A stretch of DNA of 22,226 nt, from NCBI GenBank assembly GCA_944393275.1, contig CALXZQ010000006.1, positions 1 to 22,226 of the forward strand, read 5' to 3'. Below the pieces are notes generated by a model. The model made no database searches. It was not told where the DNA came from and worked only from the letters and a program-made list of their open reading frames with translations. This DNA is from an uncultured Clostridia bacterium. GTDB taxonomy: Bacteria > Bacillota > Clostridia > TANB77 > CAG-508. Every line of letters begins with the position of its first letter. Position 1 is the stretch's first letter. Position numbers and translations under genes: made by a program. Shown here piece by piece: positions 14,901-22,226 of this stretch.

Positions 14901-15735
14901 GTCCTGTCCAAAAATCACTTATAGCTTGTTTAACGGGACTATCTATTGCGTATGTATTATAATCTGCTAATAAATATGCTAGCAAATATCTACTCTGTGC
15001 AGAATCAATTTCTTCTCCACCGGTATCTGAATTTTGGTTTGTTTGTAAATCAGTTGGTGCTGCGAAACCATAACCAACCACATCATACCCCATGTTCTCT
15101 ATATATTGTGCTAAAGTTGTTTGATCTTCTTCAGTTATATATGCAGAATTTCCCTCAAAGAAACTTTTAAAATCTCTCCATAGTCCACTGCTTATCTCTG
15201 TTATTTTATCCATCATCATTCCTGGTGCTGTCTGGAAGAATGTAACTGCTCCTATTATTAATAAAATGATAATAATTATTACTACAATTATAATTATAGC
15301 CAACACTATTGGCCAAGCAACTGCTGCTAATCCAGCTACTGCTGCACCACCTGCTGCTGCACCTCCTGCTGCTGCGCCACCTGCCGCTGCACCACCTGCT
15401 GCCGTTCCTCCTGCTGCTGCACCACCTGCTGCTGTTCCACCCGCCGCTGCACCTCCTGCTGCCGTTCCTCCTGCTGCTGTTCCACCTGCAGTTGCACTAC
15501 CTGCTGCTGTTCCTCCACCAGCTGTTGTACCTGCACTTCCTGCCGTTCCACTTCCTGCAGAAGAAGCTGAAGAAGTAGAACCAGAACTTTTTGAGCCATT
15601 TGTTAATTTTTTAAATCTGTCATAATTTTGTTTAGCACTTCTTGCAGATTCTTGTGCACTCTTTTTTTTACGTTTCTTATGGCTTATATCTTCTTCTTCC
15701 CAATCTCTCTCTACATCATCGAAATTATCTGACAT
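11998..15735 (-). CDS. multi-domain cell-wall hydrolase of a type IV secretion system (VirB1-like role)
   Basis: 1245 residues. The N-terminus (1-50) is cytosolic and charged, and is followed by a very regular Ala/Gly/Thr repeat (about 60-135) and one membrane helix (about 139-165). The long external part starts with an unrecognised domain (170-780). A C39-like cysteine peptidase domain follows (about 785-950), with Gln800, SSGCGPT (Cys820) and GSGHFLVLLG (His914). Residues 980-1068 look like a degenerate LytM/M23 fold without its zinc ligands. The C-terminus (1084-1245) resembles SleB/CwlJ hydrolases: LANLLHHEG (Glu1097), GYVLLNRAI and APGQYS, with at least nine cysteines. It would open peptidoglycan for the transfer channel, as PrgK, TcpG and CwlT do in other Gram-positive systems. 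It lies between VirB6-like and VirB8-like genes. Confidence 0.85.
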   Translation of the reverse strand: MSDNFDDVERDWEEEDISHKKRKKKSAQESARSAKQNYDRFKKLTNGSKSSGSTSSASSAGSGTAGSAGTTAGGGTAAGSATAGGTAAGGTAAGGAAAGGTAAGGAAAGGTAAGGAAAGGAAAGGAAAGGAAVAGLAAVAWPIVLAIIIIVVIIIIILLIIGAVTFFQTAPGMMMDKITEISSGLWRDFKSFFEGNSAYITEEDQTTLAQYIENMGYDVVGYGFAAPTDLQTNQNSDTGGEEIDSAQSRYLLAYLLADYNTYAIDSPVKQAISDFWTGLWGGDRAPLTGMLKFDDDGWLDITQDVEVNRDQKTVTIKVWNPEAAGFNIFNTDTYTYSLDGWTGRYGKPLEFLLALHLSTMAPDLAYHVASDKEFDTKVHIDFQDIEAYLKIQYVVNSSTISNIKSEEFEGVRLWEIEGLEYIEDKIGADGSLVLSPSDLSTIEDKMSGLLENNEDVVSAIEALGMTAEGLTDAVNLSEEHGGQGKQLLSRQPYITYVEKAWYKNIYFMVNDEIRSKVSDDEWLKTAPDFNAYENVDAGMIEQAPYDFHPSPDSDQANIVSDTSKGVYQIIENRQSIQISQKAQPLKGSTNSRIKELFVGAGNDNIEGENPKPEYYIYDGSEATALAIEELKEKEREFRNSGWYTEAQVSDYINSIDEKDYYREIDFNKNSLSALAILENMQSEDADFLLRDFKSLLIELKYFKATDLTEASVSLLDWIIPDYNPEEWPNRKYEKQNYDYGTYIRSKKSMDELKAQEAEGNNGEEGNAQPSDAEVEESAESGDGFPNSTTINNVTYRNYKQYMGSYANTSYWNGTMSSSGCGPTAAAIVASGYGKLEATPRVIANYMVKESTSDKVSDALEQYGITSTVYTDIADTNKAVTDIRNALNQGKPVIVLINRTTNPARNGQRYSGSGHFLVLLGEENGTLIMSNPAGADKSWNEDTWGLEAFVRDYMTEYIAEGVGDYIIPNEAPTGSSIKSTGFEPGMTVITPGIGEVTKVSGDSITIKFTETNLVKDMTMTIKGFAVNSSISVGDMLDREQEIGLTTEEDILLIFRAPNKSIIENVEEYMNIGEGAAVTQAYVAQEGDLQLLANLLHHEGCEAYFTNVLGSSELGASASRVTGYVLLNRAILNYGGHGTTIREQILAPGQYSTAYDVTEGEAVTCDLCLANAEWCLTYDCSSVVSPSSNTPMPRNVVGQSGWCQCSPDIGKFNCWWWVDTTGDGQPTEYSGGAFDTFFCQNTNFPEG
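15345..15560 (-). repeat. short tandem repeat coding an Ala/Gly/Thr linker
   Basis: Roughly 15-bp units encoding GGTAA/GGAAA are repeated across residues about 70-130 of the 1245-residue protein. The region is GC-rich compared with the rest of the window and long frames stay open on both strands, so those are shadows. The unit count is likely to vary between strains. Confidence 0.75.
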
Positions 15736-15758
15736 ATTCTACTTCCTTTCTAAATATT

Positions 15759-17705
15759 TTAAGCTTTAGTTGCTTTTGGTTTTATTGTTCCTGCATTAAT
15801 TTTATCTATTGTTTCTCCAAATTTTTTCCTTATATCTCTTTCTCCTGCATCTGCGTATGTATCTCTCATTCCATATACAAAACTTGCATATGCTCTATCC
15901 TGTTCAACTATATCTTTAGGATCCATATCTAGTATTTCTTGGGTTTTTGCTTTTAATTCATCTTCATCCATTCCTGTTTGATTAGCATAATCCTGATAAG
16001 CCCTAGCAAAGTATTCTTCATTCTTATTTACTCTACGTTGTATAAGTTTATTATTAACTCCACCTACTAAGGCTTTTTCAACATCTCCACCAACACTTCC
16101 ATATACTAAAGCATTTTCAAATTTTCCTGTTGTAGCTCCTATTGCAGCACCAGTCATTCTAAATGCCAATCTAGATTGCGCTCTTAAGCCCTCTTTGCCA
16201 TATGCTGATTTTAGTACTTTCTTTCCTTTACTTGCTAATAGTGCACCTACTTGTGCTGCCTTGTTAGAACTTGAGCCCGAACTTGAAGCACTATATGGTG
16301 ATACTCCTCCTCTTGAACTTCCAGATCCTCCACTATATGGACTAGTTCCTCCTGATGAACCTCCACTATATGGGCTGGTTCCTCCTGATGATCCTCCTCC
16401 TTGTGGATTATTAGAACCTCCCGAACCTGAACTATATGGACTAGCTCCTCCTGAAGACATCATTGCTGCATAAGTAGCTGATGAATCATTAAGTTTAGAT
16501 GGTTTTGTTGGTGTTCCTCCACCTCCAGAACCTCCATCTCCAACAGAACCTGATGATTTCGCTCCTCCGCTTTTTGCAACATTGCTAGAAATGGTCTTCA
16601 ATCCTATTCCAACTGCTGCTGCAGATGCTAATCCATCTCCTAAACTATCTGCATTAAATCCGAATATCTTTTTAAGTATTTTTTCTGCTTGTAGTATAAA
16701 TAAAATCATAATAATTGCAAGTACACTAGAAGAAAGTGATCCATTCATTAAGCTTACTGCTGTAGTCCCAAATACCAAATATGTTAAACAATGGAATGGT
16801 TGTATAAGTACATTGTATACAAATTCTTTAAGCCATGTATTAACCGCTTGGGACTTTCCATCTCCCATCTTATCTATAGAATAGGTAATTGTAATTATAG
16901 GTGCTATTAATATTAAGAACGATACTGTAAGCATACGTTTTATATACATGATTAAGAATATTAAAGTTAATACACATAATATTACATATACAATTGCAGC
17001 TCCCATACCTACTGTAAATCTTGGATCTAGTGCTTTTACTAATATATCATTTGCCGCTTGTCCAAACTGTGTTGAATTTTGTAGAGAATTTGAAAGAATT
17101 TCTACAAATCCATCAGAAACCCAGATTGTAAATATAATTATGTAATGCAATAAGAATACTAATATAAAACTTACTAACCAGTCTTTTAGCATTTTTTTGT
17201 ACTTTGCTTCTTCTTCTGCAACGTTAGATAGTGCCATTCTAATTCCTACATATAATAGTATTACTAATAAGATTACTATTGATAAGTTTCTTAATGCATA
17301 ATACCATTTCGCAATATTACTTCTTATTGTTCCTATTGCTCCTGTATCTGATAAATCAAATACATTTATATCTGTTAGCTTTATTTGATTAAATAATATA
17401 TTCTCTGGAGAAAGCATAATTGTATCTATTGTCCCTAAGAAACCATCTGCTCCACCAATAATGGCAATACCACCTGAAACAGTTCTTATTACTGTTCCTA
17501 ATATTACCATAATTATTTTTAATGGTAATAGTAATATTCCAACAATGCCATCTACAAGCGTCAATCCTATATCTGCTAGCCCATCTAAAAGCGTTTCCTC
17601 TTGTTCAGGTGTTACTTCTGCAGCTTGTGACATCATAGTTGAACATACAATTAACAGTATCGCTAGTATAATTATTAAAATAATCTTTAAGTATTTTTTC
17701 TTCAT
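15759..17705 (-). CDS. VirB6-like polytopic channel protein of the secretion system
   Basis: 648 residues: a signal peptide or first helix (5-23), further hydrophobic segments at about 55-88, and a core of helices at about 138-160, 176-197, 234-255, 258-278 and 310-345. The core contains SNIAKWYYALRNLSIVILLV and YVGIRMALS, motifs repeated in the upstream 1157-residue protein (391-425), so the two are paralogues. After the core comes a Ser/Gly-rich segment with repeated SPYS units (about 400-490) and then a charged soluble tail. VirB6/TrbL-type proteins form the inner-membrane channel of type IV systems. Assignment rests on topology, paralogy and neighbours. It lies between the hydrolase-VirB6 fusion and the large cell-wall hydrolase; ribosome-binding site AAAGG. 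Confidence 0.8.
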   Translation of the reverse strand: MKKKYLKIILIIILAILLIVCSTMMSQAAEVTPEQEETLLDGLADIGLTLVDGIVGILLLPLKIIMVILGTVIRTVSGGIAIIGGADGFLGTIDTIMLSPENILFNQIKLTDINVFDLSDTGAIGTIRSNIAKWYYALRNLSIVILLVILLYVGIRMALSNVAEEEAKYKKMLKDWLVSFILVFLLHYIIIFTIWVSDGFVEILSNSLQNSTQFGQAANDILVKALDPRFTVGMGAAIVYVILCVLTLIFLIMYIKRMLTVSFLILIAPIITITYSIDKMGDGKSQAVNTWLKEFVYNVLIQPFHCLTYLVFGTTAVSLMNGSLSSSVLAIIMILFILQAEKILKKIFGFNADSLGDGLASAAAVGIGLKTISSNVAKSGGAKSSGSVGDGGSGGGGTPTKPSKLNDSSATYAAMMSSGGASPYSSGSGGSNNPQGGGSSGGTSPYSGGSSGGTSPYSGGSGSSRGGVSPYSASSSGSSSNKAAQVGALLASKGKKVLKSAYGKEGLRAQSRLAFRMTGAAIGATTGKFENALVYGSVGGDVEKALVGGVNNKLIQRRVNKNEEYFARAYQDYANQTGMDEDELKAKTQEILDMDPKDIVEQDRAYASFVYGMRDTYADAGERDIRKKFGETIDKINAGTIKPKATKA

Positions 17706-17724
17706 AATTATTTTACCTTTCTAT

Positions 17725-20700
17725 TTATTGTTCTCCATTCATAATTGAGTTATATAAATCAAATTCTTTGCTATCTTTTGTTTTTTTCATTGCTTGTATT
17801 ATTTCCTCTTTAGAGAATATCTTTTGTCCAAATTCTTTTTCATATTTATCATTCAATTCGCTTAAATTTTCCATATCTTGTGCAATATCTGAGAACTCAG
17901 ATGGTACAGGCTCTTTTTTTATACTTCCTTTTTTCTTTAAGCCTTTTTTCAATATTCCTACCATTTCTTTTGGAGAATATGTTTTTCCTTTTTCTCTTTC
18001 CATTCTTCTTGATAAATTCTTTATGATATCCTTTTTAACTGTTTCTGAAAGTCTAGTTGTAACCTTATGGTCCAATAATGATTTATCTAGAGCATCCATC
18101 AGAGTATCTATATCATCAGTTTTTTCTAAAGCTCTTTCCATGTCTCTTGCTATATCATCTTGTTTTCCCTTATCTATGTCTTCCCAAGTTATGTTATTTT
18201 TCTTTAATTCTGCATCAATTCCTTTTACAAGTCTTGCATTTATATCAGTTTGTATTACATTTTCTATGTTTTTCATTGCATCTTGTTCTGAAATTTCTAT
18301 ATTACTATCTTTATCTTTATTTAATCTCTCTTGTAATAATTTTACTAATTCATCAACATCCTTTTCTTCTATTCTTCCATTTTTCTTTTTCTTTAAATAT
18401 TCTTCTACAGTTCCTTCAACATCACCATCAGAAACTTCTTTAAATATTTCTTCTATCATTTGATCATATTGCTTATTTAACTTATCTAATAATACTGTAG
18501 GCATTTTAGCCGCAGCTGATGATTTCACTCCTGCAGTATTTAGTCTATCATTTACACTTTCCCTTATTCCACTATATTTAGAAATTATACTTTCTTCAAG
18601 TGTTTTTGCTTCCTCAAGCATCGCTATACTCTTTTCAAATCTAGCTTGCATAGTTTGAACGGATTTTTTCTTTGCCGCAAGTGCTGCTCTTGGTCCTGTA
18701 GTTTTCTGCTTTTTACTTCTATTTCCAGTAACTGCTTGTCCATCAATTTTTCCTGACGTCGTTGTTCTCTTTCCATTTGAATCTACATTTATTCCTGCTT
18801 GCTTTTTAGTTCTATTTACAATAATATGATTTAATCCTCTCTCAGATTTTGGAGCTCTTAGCTTCATTTTTTCGGTTTCTGAATCAAATACTTTTTTAAA
18901 TCCTCTTATTGCAAGCATATTTTTAATTCCAGCAGATGGTTCTACTACTAGCATTGGGATTGCCACCATGGTTTTAGCAGCAAATTTCACACCATCTTTA
19001 GCAAATTTAACTGGACCAGTAATCTGTCTTATTGCCTCTTTTCTGTATAATTTTTTCATTGTTCTTATTTTATCATCTATGCCACTTACAGTTTGAATAT
19101 TATTAGTTCTTCTTTGATTTAGAAAATGATGTTCTCCTAAAATACTATCTGCTGTATTGTTATACCATGTATTAAATCTATATCTTGTTTCCTGTGGTAA
19201 TACTATGCCTCCTATTTGCCCAATTGTAGTGCCTACTCCTTTTACAGCTTTTCCTGTATATTTAATTCCTGTTTTATATACTTTTCCTACTCCTTTTAGT
19301 GCTGCCAATGCAACTAATGGGTTTTGTCCTTTTAGAATATTACTTAATGACCTACCTCCAGTCATACCAAACATTTTTGCAACAATTTTATCTGCTTTAG
19401 CCATAAAGTTTAATAGCATAAATGCAAATATAATTCCTGCTATGTTCTCTTCTGATGCAGTTAATGCTATCGGTATAAACATTGTATACAAAATAGCATG
19501 AACACTTTGTAATAATGTTGTAAATGTAAAATCTTGCAACCAAGCCTTAAAGCTCTGACTCTTACCATCTTTCAGCTTATCTATAGCATATGATATACCT
19601 ATTATTGGGGCTATTATTGCTAATATGTTTATGGTTAAATATCTTTTAAAATATATAAATAGATATTTTATCATTAGGTATACTAATACCATATACATTA
19701 CAGTACCTGCTAATCCTGACGTAAATTTAAGTTCATATGCCTTAGTTCTTACTGTCTCATATAAGAAATGCTCTCTATTAGGTTCACTATTTACCATTAG
19801 GTTTACTAGATATTCATTTATATTTAATATAAATATCATTATATAATGTATACAAAATACGATAATAAAGCTTACTACCCAATCTTTTAAGAATCTTTTA
19901 TATACAGCTTTTTCTGCAGCAGCTGTAGATAGTGCCATTCTTATTCCTATGTATAGAAGTACTATTAATAATCCAATAATCGCTACATTTCTAAATACAT
20001 AATACCATTTTGCAATACTATTTTTTATTGTATATAGCGTTCCACCTTCTACTAGTTTTTGTCCACCTGCTTCTTCAGTATTAAATATATTTACATCAAG
20101 TATTGGAACTTTATTATATATAATTTTTTCTACAGTTATTCTATCGTTTTTATTTGTATAACTTCCTGTTACTGTCTCTGTTGCGTCTGGTGTGTATAAG
20201 TCTTCTCTTGTATCTTCTTCATCTGTTTCTTCACCTGTTTGTTCAGTAGTATCTTCAGCAGAATTAGATGCTTCCTCTTCTTCTAATGCTGAATCTGCAG
20301 ATGGTTCCAATTCTGTTCCTGTTATTTCATTTATTGCATCTGTAATTACATTTTCTACAACTGTTGTCCAACCTATTAACTCTATTTTTATTCCTAAAGT
20401 CATTAATCCTATTAAATAATCTGCTATTTGTGATAAAACATTTATTATAGATTTTAATAAACTTAATGTTCCTTGAGAACCTGTATATTCACCTTTTGAA
20501 GGCAATCCTTTATAGCTATAATCTTTCTTCTTTTTGCTTTTATCTAATCCAGATATTATTGGTGCTAAATCACTTTCATTTATTTTTGCAGCGGCTGATT
20601 CGCTTAAACGATACGCTCTGTCATATACTCCAAATCTTCCTGGTCCATATGAAGCTGATTCATAGTTTGATCCTGGAGCATTACCATTTCCATAGTCATC

Positions 20701-21198
20701 TAGACTCATATATTGTAAATCTGCACTACAATGTACCATCATATTGTTTCCAACATATATCATAACATGGTGGCTATTTGCCATAATATCTCCTGGCTGT
20801 AATTCTTGACCTGTGACGTCTACGAAATCTGAACCTGGAGGTCCATATCTTGTTGGAGCTACAAAGCTTCCCGTTCCGGCTCTTGCTCCCGCATTATCTA
20901 GACCTGTTGCATGATGTATTGCATAACTTACCCAACCAACACAATCCATATAATATGCAGCCATACTTCCTACAGTCTCTTCTCTATATGCTTGTCCTCT
21001 TAAGTCATAATCTATTTTATAATGTACTCTCTCTCCATATTTATTATAAAAGTCTATAGCAAAACTTGCTATGGCTGCTCCTGCTTCTTCTACACTAACA
21101 GCGGCATTTACTTTTAAATTTGAGGAGAATAATATAATCAACATAGCTATACATAAAATTCTTTTAAAGAATTCTTGTATTTTTTGTTTTGTTTTCAT
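17725..21198 (-). CDS. NlpC/P60 hydrolase fused to a VirB6-like channel protein
   Basis: 1157 residues. A signal peptide (about 12-32) precedes an NlpC/P60-type peptidoglycan endopeptidase domain (about 36-197) with MDCVGWVSYAIHHATG (Cys86), NSHHVMIYVG (His144) and MMVHCS (His156). An acidic linker (300-340) leads to a VirB6-like membrane core (about 390-605) that shares SIAKWYY.xRN, LLYIGIRMALS and LKDW with the next gene. A long Lys/Glu-rich soluble tail with coiled-coil stretches (about 640-1157) ends the protein. The fusion puts a wall-cutting enzyme on the same chain as the channel, which should keep them together in the complex. Start ATG 21198 after a strong GGAGGGAGGG, 35 bp from the previous gene. 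Confidence 0.85.
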   Translation of the reverse strand: MKTKQKIQEFFKRILCIAMLIILFSSNLKVNAAVSVEEAGAAIASFAIDFYNKYGERVHYKIDYDLRGQAYREETVGSMAAYYMDCVGWVSYAIHHATGLDNAGARAGTGSFVAPTRYGPPGSDFVDVTGQELQPGDIMANSHHVMIYVGNNMMVHCSADLQYMSLDDYGNGNAPGSNYESASYGPGRFGVYDRAYRLSESAAAKINESDLAPIISGLDKSKKKKDYSYKGLPSKGEYTGSQGTLSLLKSIINVLSQIADYLIGLMTLGIKIELIGWTTVVENVITDAINEITGTELEPSADSALEEEEASNSAEDTTEQTGEETDEEDTREDLYTPDATETVTGSYTNKNDRITVEKIIYNKVPILDVNIFNTEEAGGQKLVEGGTLYTIKNSIAKWYYVFRNVAIIGLLIVLLYIGIRMALSTAAAEKAVYKRFLKDWVVSFIIVFCIHYIMIFILNINEYLVNLMVNSEPNREHFLYETVRTKAYELKFTSGLAGTVMYMVLVYLMIKYLFIYFKRYLTINILAIIAPIIGISYAIDKLKDGKSQSFKAWLQDFTFTTLLQSVHAILYTMFIPIALTASEENIAGIIFAFMLLNFMAKADKIVAKMFGMTGGRSLSNILKGQNPLVALAALKGVGKVYKTGIKYTGKAVKGVGTTIGQIGGIVLPQETRYRFNTWYNNTADSILGEHHFLNQRRTNNIQTVSGIDDKIRTMKKLYRKEAIRQITGPVKFAKDGVKFAAKTMVAIPMLVVEPSAGIKNMLAIRGFKKVFDSETEKMKLRAPKSERGLNHIIVNRTKKQAGINVDSNGKRTTTSGKIDGQAVTGNRSKKQKTTGPRAALAAKKKSVQTMQARFEKSIAMLEEAKTLEESIISKYSGIRESVNDRLNTAGVKSSAAAKMPTVLLDKLNKQYDQMIEEIFKEVSDGDVEGTVEEYLKKKKNGRIEEKDVDELVKLLQERLNKDKDSNIEISEQDAMKNIENVIQTDINARLVKGIDAELKKNNITWEDIDKGKQDDIARDMERALEKTDDIDTLMDALDKSLLDHKVTTRLSETVKKDIIKNLSRRMEREKGKTYSPKEMVGILKKGLKKKGSIKKEPVPSEFSDIAQDMENLSELNDKYEKEFGQKIFSKEEIIQAMKKTKDSKEFDLYNSIMNGEQ

Positions 21199-21233
21199 AT
21201 ATTACCCTCCCTCCTATTTCATTTATTATTTCT

Positions 21234-22226
21234 TTAATCAGTAAGTTTTACTGATTTATCATCATACATTAATCTGTTTTCTTCTATTCCTTTAATTTCA
21301 AAATTATCTGTTCCACTTAGTATTTTTCTACTTTGTCTGTTAACAGCATCATATGCATATATTCCATCTTGTGGTTTTCCATATAAGAAAATTGTATCAT
21401 TGTACCAAATATAGCTATTAATACTTTCATTTAATTCACTATTTAAGTTCGTACCATCTACAGATAAGAACATAACTTTAGTTATTTTATCTTCATCATC
21501 TCTTATCACGTTATAGTAAAATAAATTACTTCTAGGTTTGTCTTGTTCCATTTTACTCATATAATCTTGACAAACATATGATAAGCTTTTCTCTCCATTT
21601 ACTCTTTTAAATTCTGTTTCATAAACCAAATTTTCGTCCGCATGTAGCTTTACTCTATCTGTTTCTATGAATTTTTGCCAATCTTCTCCTTTTTGTAACC
21701 CTATATAATTACTATAAATATGTATTCCATCCTTATTTTCTGTGGTCACTTCTACTGAAACTCCCTTTAATGAGTATGTTAATTTATAGTATTGTTCCGT
21801 ATTTGAATATTCATCATATTCTGTCCATAATGTTGTTAACTCATTTATAAATTCTTGAAATTCTATCTCTTCATTTGCAAATCGTTCCACTAATTTATAG
21901 AAGTTCTCATTATATGATGTATCATTCCTATACACTGATATTTGATTTTCTGTAAAGAATATATAAAAGTCTTCATTTCTATATCCTATTATGTCTTCAG
22001 TTTCACTTTTATATGTTGGATCTCCTAGTTGATTCTTCACTTCTTCTAGTTCTGTACCAACTTTTATATTATTTACTACATCACTTTCATAATCTTTTTC
22101 AAACACAATATTAAACACTTTGTTGCTTACTTTTTTTATTTTAATTCCTTCATCAGCATATATTTCATACCCATCAAATTCGCTATCTTTACTTCCAAAA
22201 TCTATATCATTTGTTATCCATTTTGC
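21234..22226 (-). CDS. unknown secretion-operon protein, 5' end outside the window
   Basis: The frame is open from the right edge (22226) to the TAA at 21234, about 330 codons visible; a GTG at 22118 is only an internal codon, since 36 in-frame sense codons precede it. Near the visible start is a small G-x-x-LEEVKNQLGDPTYKS segment, reminiscent of SmpA/BamE-like repeats. The C-terminal part (YIWYNDTIFLYGKPQDGIYAYDA, then a second similar strand set) looks like beta-propeller blades. Neither is a firm family match. It is followed after 35 bp by the NlpC/P60-VirB6 gene, so it belongs to the same operon. An envelope or lipoprotein role is possible, but the N-terminus cannot be seen. Confidence 0.7.
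   Translation of the reverse strand, partial: AKWITNDIDFGSKDSEFDGYEIYADEGIKIKKVSNKVFNIVFEKDYESDVVNNIKVGTELEEVKNQLGDPTYKSETEDIIGYRNEDFYIFFTENQISVYRNDTSYNENFYKLVERFANEEIEFQEFINELTTLWTEYDEYSNTEQYYKLTYSLKGVSVEVTTENKDGIHIYSNYIGLQKGEDWQKFIETDRVKLHADENLVYETEFKRVNGEKSLSYVCQDYMSKMEQDKPRSNLFYYNVIRDDEDKITKVMFLSVDGTNLNSELNESINSYIWYNDTIFLYGKPQDGIYAYDAVNRQSRKILSGTDNFEIKGIEENRLMYDDKSVKLTD

Noticed and set aside
15266..15625. Open frames on both strands rich in Ala/Pro, Leu or Gln
   Set aside because: They are shadows of the Ala/Gly tandem repeat in the 1245-residue hydrolase, and repeats keep all frames open.
17768..18463. 231-residue plus-strand open frame rich in Ser/Phe
   Set aside because: Antisense shadow of the Lys/Glu-rich tail of the NlpC/P60-VirB6 protein.
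1540..22226. The secretion operon as part of the same inserted element
   Set aside because: The rebuilt gene and att sites place the right boundary at 7868, and the operon lies beyond it on the chromosome side. It may belong to a different, larger element not bounded in this window.

Overview
The window is very AT-rich, every gene reads on the minus strand, ribosome-binding sites are AAGGAG/GGAGG-like, and promoters are TTGACA/TATAAT-like. There are a sortase-type surface anchor, dockerin and cohesin modules and Gram-positive-style secretion hydrolases. Together these point to a low-GC Gram-positive bacterium, probably an anaerobic gut-type clostridium. No species can be named from the sequence alone.

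Right part (about 22226 down to 8182): one tightly packed operon, entering from beyond the right edge. Gaps between its genes are 0-55 bp and I see no terminator before its end. It encodes a type IV secretion (conjugation-like) envelope complex. The genes, in transcription order, are: an unknown protein cut by the window edge; an NlpC/P60 hydrolase fused to a VirB6-like channel protein; a second VirB6-like protein; a 1245-residue membrane-anchored cell-wall enzyme (C39-like, degenerate M23-like and SleB-like domains); four small single-pass membrane proteins, two of them VirB8/NTF2-like; and a soluble acidic coiled-coil protein. A hairpin at 8131-8169 ends the operon. No relaxase, VirB4 or VirD4 ATPase is visible; they may lie outside the window.

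Middle (about 1540 to 7868): a 6,327-bp mobile element inserted by a large serine recombinase into a D-alanyl-D-alanine carboxypeptidase (S11 family) gene. The gene is cut inside the lysine codon of its catalytic SxxK motif. Its 5' piece is at 7851-8129 and its 3' piece at 549-1574. Joining them at a shared AA dinucleotide restores the frame and motif exactly. The element ends rebuild an imperfectly palindromic attP, and the gene halves rebuild a palindromic attB. In transcription order the element carries a sortase-type cohesin surface protein with a consensus promoter, a 1109-residue protein with an N-terminal dockerin and repeated fibronectin-like modules, a 51-residue SHOCT-like protein, and the recombinase. 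A mobile element carrying a matched cohesin and dockerin pair is the most unusual thing here.

Left edge (1 to 548): downstream of the carboxypeptidase lie its terminator and the promoter and first 77 codons of a chromosomal paralogue of the dockerin protein. Its upstream region aligns without gaps to that of the element's copy, and 77 bp of coding sequence are identical. The element's cargo is therefore closely related to the gene next to its insertion site.
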